From Candidatus Omnitrophota bacterium (GTDB lineage Bacteria > Omnitrophota > Gorgyraeia > Gygaellales > Profunditerraquicolaceae), in NCBI GenBank assembly GCA_026387315.1, contig JAPLLY010000017.1, positions 1-64,000 of the forward strand: DNA of 64,000 bases, read 5' to 3'. This document shows positions 53,019-60,359 of this stretch, piece by piece. The stretch's first letter is position 1; each line of letters starts with the position of its first letter. Made by a program: the position numbers and the translations under genes. A model generated the notes under the pieces. It was not told where the DNA came from. It was given only the letters and a program-made list of their open reading frames with translations, and searched no databases.

Positions 53019-53429
53019 ATGGATATCCTGATACAGATACGAGATTTCGCTATTAACTTTATCTATGGCCTGCCGGAAAACATAACGTCTTTTATCTTAA
53101 GGATGGGATTCTTGCTGGTTGTCTCGTTTGCCGCGCTTTTCGCAACCCTAGAAAACCTGCCTTTTAATGAAGTGTTGATTCAGGCTTGCATCATGTTTAT
53201 CTCGATAGTGATAAGCCTTTACCTGCCTGTGAATGAAGTCAGGAATTTCGGGAAAGAGCCGTTGGCGTTTCTTGTGGTTATCAGTTTTCTCTGCATGATT
53301 TTTTTGCCTGAGAAACTTTCAGACAAGCTTACTCCAAGGCTGGGTGATCAGATCAGGCTTGGGAAAATAATAAGGAACATCATGTGGGGGCTGTTTATCC
53401 TGCAGTTAATTTCAGGAGTAAAGCGATGA
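53019..53429 (+). CDS. Membrane protein preceding the coupling-type ATPase
   Basis: 136 residues with four hydrophobic helices (ILRMGFLLVVSFAALFATL, ACIMFISIVISLYLPV, LAFLVVISFLCMIFLP, IMWGLFILQLISGV). AGAGGTGGG precedes the ATG. The stop overlaps the next start as ATGA. It may anchor or form a channel for the ATPase at 53859. Confidence 0.55.
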   Translation: MDILIQIRDFAINFIYGLPENITSFILRMGFLLVVSFAALFATLENLPFNEVLIQACIMFISIVISLYLPVNEVRNFGKEPLAFLVVISFLCMIFLPEKLSDKLTPRLGDQIRLGKIIRNIMWGLFILQLISGVKR

Positions 53430-53914
53430 AAAAGGCAAGGTTAGTTGATAAAAGACCGGCTGAAAACGGTTCTGCTGAGGAAGTCAATGAGGGTGCTGTA
53501 ATCAATACAGAAATTACCAAAACAAAACCCGTGAAATTCTCGGGAGACGGGATCGTATCTTTTCAGCGAAACACCAAGCCGACAGAGGAGGGTCTTGAAG
53601 TCGAGCAGATAAAGCCTTCTCTTTTTGACGGAAGAGGAAGGCACTTAAACAGTGAATCAGAATTAAAAGGCGAATGCCACGTCTGCCATAAAATTGTTTC
53701 CATTATCTTCTATTGTCATGATTGCAAGAAACTGCTCTGCGAGGAACACGCGTATGCTTTTAAAGAAAACGAAGAAGTGCTTTATTTCTGCGAAGAGGAT
53801 TTCATAAAAAAAGTGATGAACCAGAACATGTGGGCAAAAAGGAAACAATTGAAAGGCCATGAAGAATACTTACGAAAAAATAAACAAGTTCGACCCGAAC
53901 AATCCCAAGGCTGA
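53426..53914 (+). CDS. Zinc-finger protein (AN1/B-box-like Cys-His cluster)
   Basis: 162 residues from the ATG at 53426. A disordered N-terminal half, then CHVCHKIVSIIFYCHDCKKLLCEEHAYAF, a CxxC...CxxC...CxxH zinc motif of the AN1/B-box kind, then CEEDF and a basic tail. Co-translated with its neighbours; it overlaps the ATPase gene by 56 bases. It may link the membrane protein to DNA or to the ubiquitin-like cassette downstream, which is an inference from position only. Confidence 0.5.
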   Translation: MKKARLVDKRPAENGSAEEVNEGAVINTEITKTKPVKFSGDGIVSFQRNTKPTEEGLEVEQIKPSLFDGRGRHLNSESELKGECHVCHKIVSIIFYCHDCKKLLCEEHAYAFKENEEVLYFCEEDFIKKVMNQNMWAKRKQLKGHEEYLRKNKQVRPEQSQG

Positions 53915-55601
53915 CTTATTCTCTTATGCAGATAAAGCCGTTGCGCGCATTGAGCATATTGCAGATGAAGCCGGGATTAGCGAGATAAAGGCCGTGCAGA
54001 ATGCAATTAAGATTATCAGGGGCTTCCCGAGAAATTATGAGCTTGTAAACAGGGAAGTTGAGAAAGTCGAGGCGCTGGTCATGAGCAACAAAAACAATAA
54101 TTCAAAGAATAAGGCCATTTCGGAAGTATTCAAAAACGGGACCATTGCCATAGGCAGAATTGAGGAGGCCGGAACAGAAGTAAAGTTATCGGTGCCTGAC
54201 TTCAGCGGTAATGTGCTTGTTTATGGCCAGTACGGTATGGGAAAGACCAACCTGAATCAGGTGATAATCCCACAGCTTGTTTCTCAAGGAATACACGTTG
54301 ATGTTTTTGATGTAACCAATGACTATAGGGATCTTATCTTAGTCCCGGAGTGTAAAGATGGGTTGGTGCTTAATCATGAGACAGACAGATTAAATCCTCT
54401 TGATATCATTGGTAACCTTGATGAAGATTTGCAATTTTTCTGGGAGATAACGAGCCAGGATTTTAATATTCATAATGAAACAAAGGAGATGCTTTTTAAT
54501 TACAGTATTGAGCTTTATGAAAAATTTGGAGTTCGCGAAGGTGGTGATCCGCCGACCCTATTTGACCTGCGTGACCGGCTGAAAGAGGAAAGAGAAAAGA
54601 AAGGCACAAGCCCGGCAACCAAAAGGAAAATTGACACTGCAATAAGCAAGCTGAATTACATTCTCAGCACTTTTGGAAAAATGGTCAATTGCAAAAGAAG
54701 CTACTCCTTGGATGTTCTGGACAGTTATCCCGTTGTAATCCGCGAAGTAAGTGCGCTGAGCGAGGATAAAAGATCGTGGTACATCAAATTAAATCTGAGG
54801 CGGTTTTATAACAAAGGATTGGCTGGCAAGGAGAGGCACAAGGTCAAGAGAGTAATAGTTATTGATGAGGCAAAGGCTATTTTTGGAAAGTCTGTAATCG
54901 GTGAAGCCTCTAATTTTATAAAGGACACCTTCACAAAAAGCCGTTCAAAAGGTGATGTCTATGTTCTCAGCGATCAGTTTGCGACTGAGCTTGCGCCTTT
55001 TACAAGAGCAGCCAATTGCCAGTTATGTTTTCAGCACACTGTGCCAAGCGAGATAAGGGAGATAGCAACATCAATAGCAGGCGATGAATCAACCAGGGCA
55101 GAAATTCCAAAGCTTGGTAAGTATAAGGTCCTGATGAAAATAACGGATTTCCCTTATCCTTTTCCTGTTGTTATATACAAATCAAAAGTGGAAAGGCATA
55201 TAGATGATGCAGAAAACGCAAGGCTGATGAAAGATAAGCATGCGAGGTTAAACAATGAGCCGCAGAAAACGAATGACAAAAAAAGAGCGCGGGTTATTGT
55301 TAGGGAATTAGTCCGGGAAAGCAGTAAAGCACTGATTAAAGTAATTTCTCAGGTGAAGGGGAATGTCTTGGATGATCTGGAAAGATTTCTGAAATACATA
55401 AAGGATAATCCTAACAGCAAAGTAACAGAGATATACCAAGCTCTTGGATTATCAGGCAGAAAAGGAAACAGCTTAAAGACCAAGGCAAAAGAAAACCAAC
55501 TGATTATTGAAAAGAGTGAACACAGGGAAGGCAAGGGAAGGCCATCCATTGAACTGGAATTGACAGATAAAGGGAAGGAATACCTCAATGAAAAGCAATA
55601 A
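53859..55601 (+). CDS. HerA/VirD4-like DNA-pumping ATPase
   Basis: 580 residues. Walker A VYGQYGMGKTNL at about residue 133, Walker B RVIVIDEAKAIF, sensor region YVLSDQFATELAP and arginine-rich strand end. This is the pattern of HerA/TraD-type coupling ATPases. A winged helix at residues 505-575 (SKVTEIYQALGLSGRK...ELTDKGKEYL) ends the protein. Together with the four-helix protein at 53019 it could pump element DNA. It overlaps the nuclease-like gene by 14 bases. Confidence 0.72.
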   Translation: MKNTYEKINKFDPNNPKADLFSYADKAVARIEHIADEAGISEIKAVQNAIKIIRGFPRNYELVNREVEKVEALVMSNKNNNSKNKAISEVFKNGTIAIGRIEEAGTEVKLSVPDFSGNVLVYGQYGMGKTNLNQVIIPQLVSQGIHVDVFDVTNDYRDLILVPECKDGLVLNHETDRLNPLDIIGNLDEDLQFFWEITSQDFNIHNETKEMLFNYSIELYEKFGVREGGDPPTLFDLRDRLKEEREKKGTSPATKRKIDTAISKLNYILSTFGKMVNCKRSYSLDVLDSYPVVIREVSALSEDKRSWYIKLNLRRFYNKGLAGKERHKVKRVIVIDEAKAIFGKSVIGEASNFIKDTFTKSRSKGDVYVLSDQFATELAPFTRAANCQLCFQHTVPSEIREIATSIAGDESTRAEIPKLGKYKVLMKITDFPYPFPVVIYKSKVERHIDDAENARLMKDKHARLNNEPQKTNDKKRARVIVRELVRESSKALIKVISQVKGNVLDDLERFLKYIKDNPNSKVTEIYQALGLSGRKGNSLKTKAKENQLIIEKSEHREGKGRPSIELELTDKGKEYLNEKQ

Positions 55602-55956
55602 CCATAAAGAAGCCCAGAAAACAATACAGGATTACTACATAAGCATTGGCTGGATTGCGATCATAGAGCATTACATCAGGGGTAAAAAGATAGATGTTCT
55701 GGCGCAGAACATCAAAACAAAACGCACCATAGCAAATGAAATACAGCTTACTTCCAGGCATTTTCTTGAGAACATACAGCTCGACATTAAAGCCGGCTGC
55801 GATGAGGTAATAACCATCTGTCTAGATAATTCCACATTGGAAGAAATAAAGCGAAAAGCCCAGACAGGTTTAGACAAAAACCTGCTTGGGAAAACAAGGT
55901 TCCAGCATATAGAAGAATTTATTCCGCATTCGCGCAATAACAACAACACAAAATAA
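55588..55956 (+). CDS. PD-(D/E)xK-like nuclease, stand-alone
   Basis: 122 residues. YYISIGWIAIIEHYIRGKKIDVLAQN...TIANEIQLTSRHFLENIQLDIKAG, with Asp and Glu in the places of the PD...ExK motif (the last position is Gln-Leu). The same arrangement of strand, D, E and DEVI strand forms the C-terminal domain of the ATPase at 37615, and here it follows an ATPase gene directly. Likely a DNA end or site processing partner. Confidence 0.58.
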   Translation: MKSNNHKEAQKTIQDYYISIGWIAIIEHYIRGKKIDVLAQNIKTKRTIANEIQLTSRHFLENIQLDIKAGCDEVITICLDNSTLEEIKRKAQTGLDKNLLGKTRFQHIEEFIPHSRNNNNTK

Positions 55957-56033
55957 AGGAATACGCCTGAATTTAATGCGGAAATTAAGGCGGAACATAA
56001 TCCGGAATAAATTCCGGAAGAAAGGAGGGGGAA

Positions 56034-56798
56034 ATGGAAAAACCTATCCGTATAGTGGTGGGAGGTAGCGGCGTGGAAAAAGACCTCATGATCTCGCCCG
56101 GTGCAACAGTGGCTGAGGTTACTGAGGAAGCAGGCCTGCGCGGTTACCAGTTGGCAAGAAAAGGCGAAAAAGAGCCTCTTGCTCCCGAAACCGATCTTTT
56201 CAAGGAGGCTGCTGATTCTGAAACATTTTATGCATCTCCTTCTAAGGTCGAGGTAGGGGGCGGAGGCTCCGCCTCCCTCTATCATTCTTTTGATTTGTTG
56301 AAAACAAAAGCGATTTACTTACTTGATAGGATTAAGCGTTGGTTTCAAAGAATAAGAAATCGCTCGCCTGTCTTTAAGAAAAAAAGAGTGGTGGTTATCA
56401 GGACAAGAATTTTCAGGCAAAAAAAGGAAATAAGCCGGGCAGGGATTAAGGTTAAGGTAATCTATAAAGAAACAACATCTCGATTGGTTGTTAAAGGCAA
56501 GAAACCCCTTTATTGGCAGAAGAGCGGATGGCTAAAGAGAGGAAGAGATTATTACGAGGGGTTTTATAAAACGTATTTTGGCAAATGGCGCGGTTCCATC
56601 AGGGAAAACTATAAAGGAAATTATTCTTTTTATATTTCAGATCCGCCAGATGAAGTGCTGGACGGCGAGCATGGCGTATGTTTTTTCTTCCTGAACGATA
56701 CACTTTATTTCGTTCATTTCAAACATGAGCCCAATGATATTAGCTCAGGTATTATGGCAGTGGAAAAGGTAATCAGCAATTCTTTTAAGGAGGCTTGA
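56034..56798 (+). CDS. Ubiquitin-like domain fused to a second domain
   Basis: 254 residues. Residues 1-74 look like a beta-grasp/ubiquitin-like fold (IRIVVGGSGVEKDLMISPGA, then YQLARKGEKEPLAPETDLF) ending in Gly75-Gly78. A basic linker follows, then a domain at 165-254 (YYEGFYKTYFGKWRG...CFFFLNDTLYFVHFKHEP) that I cannot assign; an E2-like role is possible because the next genes are a JAMM protease and an E1-like enzyme. GAAAGGAGG precedes the ATG. Cleavage after the Gly run would release a Ub-like modifier. Confidence 0.62.
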   Translation: MEKPIRIVVGGSGVEKDLMISPGATVAEVTEEAGLRGYQLARKGEKEPLAPETDLFKEAADSETFYASPSKVEVGGGGSASLYHSFDLLKTKAIYLLDRIKRWFQRIRNRSPVFKKKRVVVIRTRIFRQKKEISRAGIKVKVIYKETTSRLVVKGKKPLYWQKSGWLKRGRDYYEGFYKTYFGKWRGSIRENYKGNYSFYISDPPDEVLDGEHGVCFFFLNDTLYFVHFKHEPNDISSGIMAVEKVISNSFKEA

Positions 56799-56799
56799 A

Positions 56800-57450
56800 A
56801 TGTTTTGGCGATCAAACAAGAAAAAGAAAGTCAAGCTGATCATTCCTGAAAAAGCAATAGATTTCAGTTTTGACAAGCAGTTATGTGAATTGATGCAGAA
56901 AGGTGTCTTGGAAATTTCATGCAGGCGCATGCTTTTGAGCCAAAGAATGAACGAAGCTATCCTTGGAAATTTAAATGAAATCAGGGAATTGCATTATTGC
57001 ATTGGCTCAAGATTCCTTCGCATGAATTACGGGATTTTCTGTAGATCTGAAAAAGAATCAGTGCATCTTATAACAGGGATAGAAACCGGCATTCTAAAAC
57101 ATCTTGATGAGGCATTGATTTTAAATCATGAAGTAAAAGAGTTGGTTAATGCAAAGATTTTTGACAGTGAGGTAAATATCTATATGCAGAATTTACATTT
57201 TGAAGGCTATAAGTTATTCGGCTGTTTTCATATTCATCCGGGTTCTGGTGCTGGCTCAACGTATCCTTCAAGCATAGACATTGAATTGATTGGCAATTTA
57301 GAAAGAGGGGAATACCCTGCAGTCAGCGCAATATTCAGCAGGGATGGTTATATCAGGTTCATGGCTCCGTTTCAGTTTAAAATTCATATTCATGGCAGTG
57401 GAGTGAGGAAAATAAATGAAGAACTCTTCCAGTTGGTTAAAGTCAGTTAA
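56800..57450 (+). CDS. JAMM/MPN metalloprotease
   Basis: 216 residues. HIHPGSGAGSTYPSSID supplies the HxHP...SxxD zinc motif, with an upstream Glu (HLITGIETG). The spacer between HxHP and SxxD is longer than in most JAB proteins. Such enzymes cleave Ub-like precursors or conjugates. It starts one base after the Ub-like gene, and its 3' end overlaps the E1 gene by 35 bases, so the three are one translation unit. Confidence 0.78.
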   Translation: MFWRSNKKKKVKLIIPEKAIDFSFDKQLCELMQKGVLEISCRRMLLSQRMNEAILGNLNEIRELHYCIGSRFLRMNYGIFCRSEKESVHLITGIETGILKHLDEALILNHEVKELVNAKIFDSEVNIYMQNLHFEGYKLFGCFHIHPGSGAGSTYPSSIDIELIGNLERGEYPAVSAIFSRDGYIRFMAPFQFKIHIHGSGVRKINEELFQLVKVS

Positions 57451-58198
57451 ATATCAGGCCAAAGGCGTATTAGGCCCTGAAGTTACCCTAGCTCAGGAAG
57501 CAGTGCCTGGTTTTGATCAGTCTGTTATGAACAGGCTAAGGGTCCTGCTGATTGGCGCTGGGGGATTAGGCTGTGAAATAGCACAGGGGTTACTTCGCAA
57601 AGGTGTTGCCCAGCTGAAGATATTTGATGGGGATACTGTCTCTTTGACGAATCTCACGCGGCAGTATTTTTACGAATCCGATCTTGGGAAGAATAAAGCT
57701 ATCTGCCTCGGGAAGAATTTACTTAATGAAGCTACAAGGAAAACAGAGATTATAGCTTATCCTATTATGTTTCAGAAAGGGGTTGAAGAGAAAATTGATA
57801 TGAGTTGCGACGTTGTTGTATGCGCCCCTGATAACGATAAAACAAGGGCTTCTGCTTCAAGACATTTTTTGAATAAAGTACCTGTGATTTTTACAGGACT
57901 AGATGAAGAAGGAACAACAGGCTATGTTTTTATTCAGGAACCGGGGAAGGCATGTATTGCTTGTGCAAGACCTGACGTAACAGAATCAAGTATAGAAAGA
58001 AATCCTTGCAGACAGGCAGCAGCCATAATTGATTTAGGGAAAATAATTTCAGGGTTCACTATTTTTGCAGTTGATTCAGCTGTAATGAACAGAAAGAGAG
58101 ATTGGAATTTCAGGCAGCCGTTTATGGCTGGTTATTTGCCGGAGACGTTAAAGACAGTAGAGAAGAGAAAAGGCTGTCAAATTTGTGGAAAGAAGTAA
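57416..58198 (+). CDS. E1-like adenylyltransferase (ThiF/MoeB family)
   Basis: 260 residues. Nucleotide loop LIGAGGLGCEIAQ (GxGxxG), FDGDTVSLTNLTRQYFY (Asp plus the LTNLTRQ form of SNLNRQ), and two CxxC pairs for zinc (CIACARP, CQICGKK). A Cys in NPCRQAAA may be the thioester site. It would activate the C-terminal glycine of the Ub-like protein encoded two genes upstream. GTGAGG lies before the ATG. Confidence 0.85.
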   Translation: MKNSSSWLKSVKYQAKGVLGPEVTLAQEAVPGFDQSVMNRLRVLLIGAGGLGCEIAQGLLRKGVAQLKIFDGDTVSLTNLTRQYFYESDLGKNKAICLGKNLLNEATRKTEIIAYPIMFQKGVEEKIDMSCDVVVCAPDNDKTRASASRHFLNKVPVIFTGLDEEGTTGYVFIQEPGKACIACARPDVTESSIERNPCRQAAAIIDLGKIISGFTIFAVDSAVMNRKRDWNFRQPFMAGYLPETLKTVEKRKGCQICGKK

Positions 58199-58491
58199 TG
58201 AATAAGAAAAACTTTTACAGAGAACAGGCTGAACAATTCAAAGGATACTTTCAAAAGTATCCTTGCGGGAATTTGCTGTCTCTTTTTGGGAAGTGGTGCG
58301 AGTCCAAGGATATTGAAGGGAAGGACAAACATTATATCTGGAAGATAACGAGGCATTTCAAGCCCATCGAGAAAAAAGAAATAGAAAAAGGGAGCGATGA
58401 AGCGGTAAGAATAGGCGAGCTTATCAATGTAATTTTTGGGGCGGACCTTGAAAAGCTGAAAAAGATTGCTGAGAAGAAAGAAGCAGAATAA
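58198..58491 (+). CDS. Small helical protein closing the ubiquitin-like operon
   Basis: 97 residues. The ATG overlaps the E1 stop by one base (TAATG). Helical and charged: KNFYREQAEQFKGYFQKYPC, then WKITRHFKPIEKKEIEKGSD. No family recognised. It may be a target or an adaptor for the Ub-like system. Confidence 0.5.
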   Translation: MNKKNFYREQAEQFKGYFQKYPCGNLLSLFGKWCESKDIEGKDKHYIWKITRHFKPIEKKEIEKGSDEAVRIGELINVIFGADLEKLKKIAEKKEAE

Positions 58492-58496
58492 TTTAC

Positions 58497-58524
58497 TTTA
58501 CAAAACCCTACAAAGAGTTATAAT
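58497..58524 (+). promoter_or_regulatory. Promoter of the integration module
   Basis: TTTACA (58497-58502), 16 bases, TATAAT (58519-58524). The ATG at 58531 comes 7 bases later, so the mRNA is probably leaderless. Confidence 0.65.
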
Positions 58525-58530
58525 ATATGC

Positions 58531-58716
58531 ATGCAAAAAAAGGTTTACAACATTCCCCAAGCCGCAAAAGTTCTAGGCGTCCACGAAATGACGATAAGGT
58601 ACTGGATAAAAAAGAAGTGGATTTCTGTCCAGTATGATTACCGCAATTATCCTGTGTTTACTGATGAGGACATAAAGAAGATTGAGGTTTGGCGAAATAC
58701 ATTGAGGACGCCATGA
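58531..58716 (+). CDS. MerR-like helix-turn-helix partner of the serine recombinase
   Basis: 61 residues: NIPQAAKVLGVHEMTIRYWIKKKW, then YDYRNYPVFTDEDIKKIEVWR, a full MerR-type HTH and wing. Its stop overlaps the recombinase start as ATGA, so the two are made together. IS607-type recombinases carry the same HTH fused to the catalytic domain, and here it is a separate chain. It could steer site choice or excision. A homologue lies at 19209. Confidence 0.78.
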   Translation: MQKKVYNIPQAAKVLGVHEMTIRYWIKKKWISVQYDYRNYPVFTDEDIKKIEVWRNTLRTP

Positions 58717-60359
58717 AAGTAGCCCTGTACACAAGAGTTTCTACTGAGGATCAGGCACGCGAGGGAACATCCCTTGAAGTGCAAAGTGAATTTCTTGTTT
58801 CTTATGCAAAGAAGCAGGACTGGGATGTCTTTGACATTTATGTTGATGACGGCTATAGCGGTAATCTTAGAGACAGGCCCGCCCTGAACAGGCTTTTTTA
58901 TGATGCAAGGAAAAAGAAATTTGATGTTGTTCTTGTGTATAAGCTTGATCGGTTTGCACGGAATAATCGTTTACTATTGAATCTTGTTGCTGAGTTAAAC
59001 GAGTTTGCAGTTGGATTTCAATCAGCCACAGAATCTTTCGATACTGTAACAGCTGCGGGAAAGATGTCCTTGAGTATGCTTGGAACAGTCGCTCAGTTTG
59101 AAAGGGAAAGAATTATTGAAAGAGTGTTTCCCGGCATGATTAAGGGAGTGGAAAAAGGCAATTGGCAGGGTGCTAGATATGTTCCTTATGGCTACAAATA
59201 CAACAAGCATGATCCCGAAAAGAAATTGATTATTGTAAAAGAAGAGGCTGATGTTATAAAGCTGATTTATACAATGTATCTTTCAGGGCAGAGTACAACG
59301 CAGATTGCAGGCTACCTATATAATAAGGGTTATAAAACAAGAAGCGGGGGAAAATTCCATTCAAAACTTGTATGCGATATGCTGAAGCGAAAGCTCTATA
59401 TTGGTATTATTGAATGGAACAATCATCATTATGACAAAAAGCAGAAGACGTTAAAGGGTTACAAATATGTAAGGAACGATGCCTCAAAGGTTGTTTCAGG
59501 AAGAGGAAAGCACGAGGCGATTGTCTGTGAAGAAGATTTTTATGCTGTTCAAAAAAAGCTTGAGAACAACAGGAAAGGCATGTCAGTAAGGAAGGGCAGT
59601 TCTGATTACCCTCTTACAGGAATTTTGATATGCGGCAATTGCGGCCACAGGATGCAGGGATGTTTAAGCATTGCTTCCAGGGAAAACAAAAAGACAAAGG
59701 GCAAGAGAAGATATTACAGGTGTTGTGGGAGATCAACTCATTACGCTGAATGTTATGAAGGCTCTGTGCAGGCAGAGAAGATTGAAGAAGAGGTTTATGC
59801 GATTATTGATGTTGTGCTGAGCAATCCTGAGCTTGATGAAAAAAGATTGGATAATCTTGCGAGCATTCTAAGCACTTCAAGGAATGATGAGATTGAAAAA
59901 GAGATTTCCGGGATAGACAAGAAGCTCAAGGATAATATTTCAAGGCAGGAGAAACTTGGAAAGGCGTTTTCTGATAGTCTTATTGCGCATGAGGCTTTCA
60001 AAAATTTGATACTTCCTTTAAGGGATGAGCAGAGGGAATTTGAGGAGAAGAGGCAGAGGCTGAAACTCAGCCTTATTGAGAGGGAGAAATCAGAAGAATA
60101 CCAGAGAATGCTCAAGGCAGTCATTAATCATTTTGATTTCATAAAAGAAGATTTGGACGCAACAGGAAGAAAAGGGCTGTTGAGGTTGATGTTCAAGAGG
60201 ATAGTTATTGCGAATTGCAAGATAAAGGAATTTGAGCTTTACGAGCCGTTCAAAAGCTTGTATGAGGGAAGAGGGATAAAATGGGAAGTGATGGAAAATC
60301 AAAGGGTTGTGGAAAATCCGGGCTGCGTCTCTACATACGCACCTTCGGATGTCAAATGA
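58713..60359 (+). CDS. Large serine recombinase (integrase of element B)
   Basis: 548 residues. Resolvase domain with nucleophile Ser10 (LYTRVSTEDQ), YKLDRFARN and FERERIIERV. A recombinase domain follows (NWQGARYVPYGYKYN), then a zinc ribbon (CGNCGHRM...YRCCG...YAEC) and a long coiled coil (residues 400-475). The ATG at 58713 begins at the catalytic domain; an upstream in-frame ATG at 58689 would add eight residues. The gene runs through attR, so its last two codons and stop are host DNA. Confidence 0.95.
   Translation: MKVALYTRVSTEDQAREGTSLEVQSEFLVSYAKKQDWDVFDIYVDDGYSGNLRDRPALNRLFYDARKKKFDVVLVYKLDRFARNNRLLLNLVAELNEFAVGFQSATESFDTVTAAGKMSLSMLGTVAQFERERIIERVFPGMIKGVEKGNWQGARYVPYGYKYNKHDPEKKLIIVKEEADVIKLIYTMYLSGQSTTQIAGYLYNKGYKTRSGGKFHSKLVCDMLKRKLYIGIIEWNNHHYDKKQKTLKGYKYVRNDASKVVSGRGKHEAIVCEEDFYAVQKKLENNRKGMSVRKGSSDYPLTGILICGNCGHRMQGCLSIASRENKKTKGKRRYYRCCGRSTHYAECYEGSVQAEKIEEEVYAIIDVVLSNPELDEKRLDNLASILSTSRNDEIEKEISGIDKKLKDNISRQEKLGKAFSDSLIAHEAFKNLILPLRDEQREFEEKRQRLKLSLIEREKSEEYQRMLKAVINHFDFIKEDLDATGRKGLLRLMFKRIVIANCKIKEFELYEPFKSLYEGRGIKWEVMENQRVVENPGCVSTYAPSDVK

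Larger units (their letters stand above)
19725..60351. mobile_element. Element B: 40.6-kb miaB-targeted integrative element
   Basis: Lies between GGATG at 19725 and GGATG at 60347. It encodes a large serine recombinase at its right end, a tyrosine recombinase at 46004, two HerA/FtsK-like ATPases, a type I restriction island, a ubiquitin-like cassette and many small zinc or HTH proteins. No relaxase, VirB4 or structural phage gene was recognised, so the transfer mode is unknown. Arginine codons are mostly AGA/AGG, unlike the flanks, which use CGC/CGT freely. Confidence 0.75.

Noticed and set aside
14484-60351. Misassembly of archaeal DNA into a bacterial contig
   Set aside because: Both island ends fall at the same codon of miaB and rebuild a perfect MiaB N-terminus, and a recombinase lies at the edge; this is what true integration predicts. 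Read-level checks would still be worthwhile.
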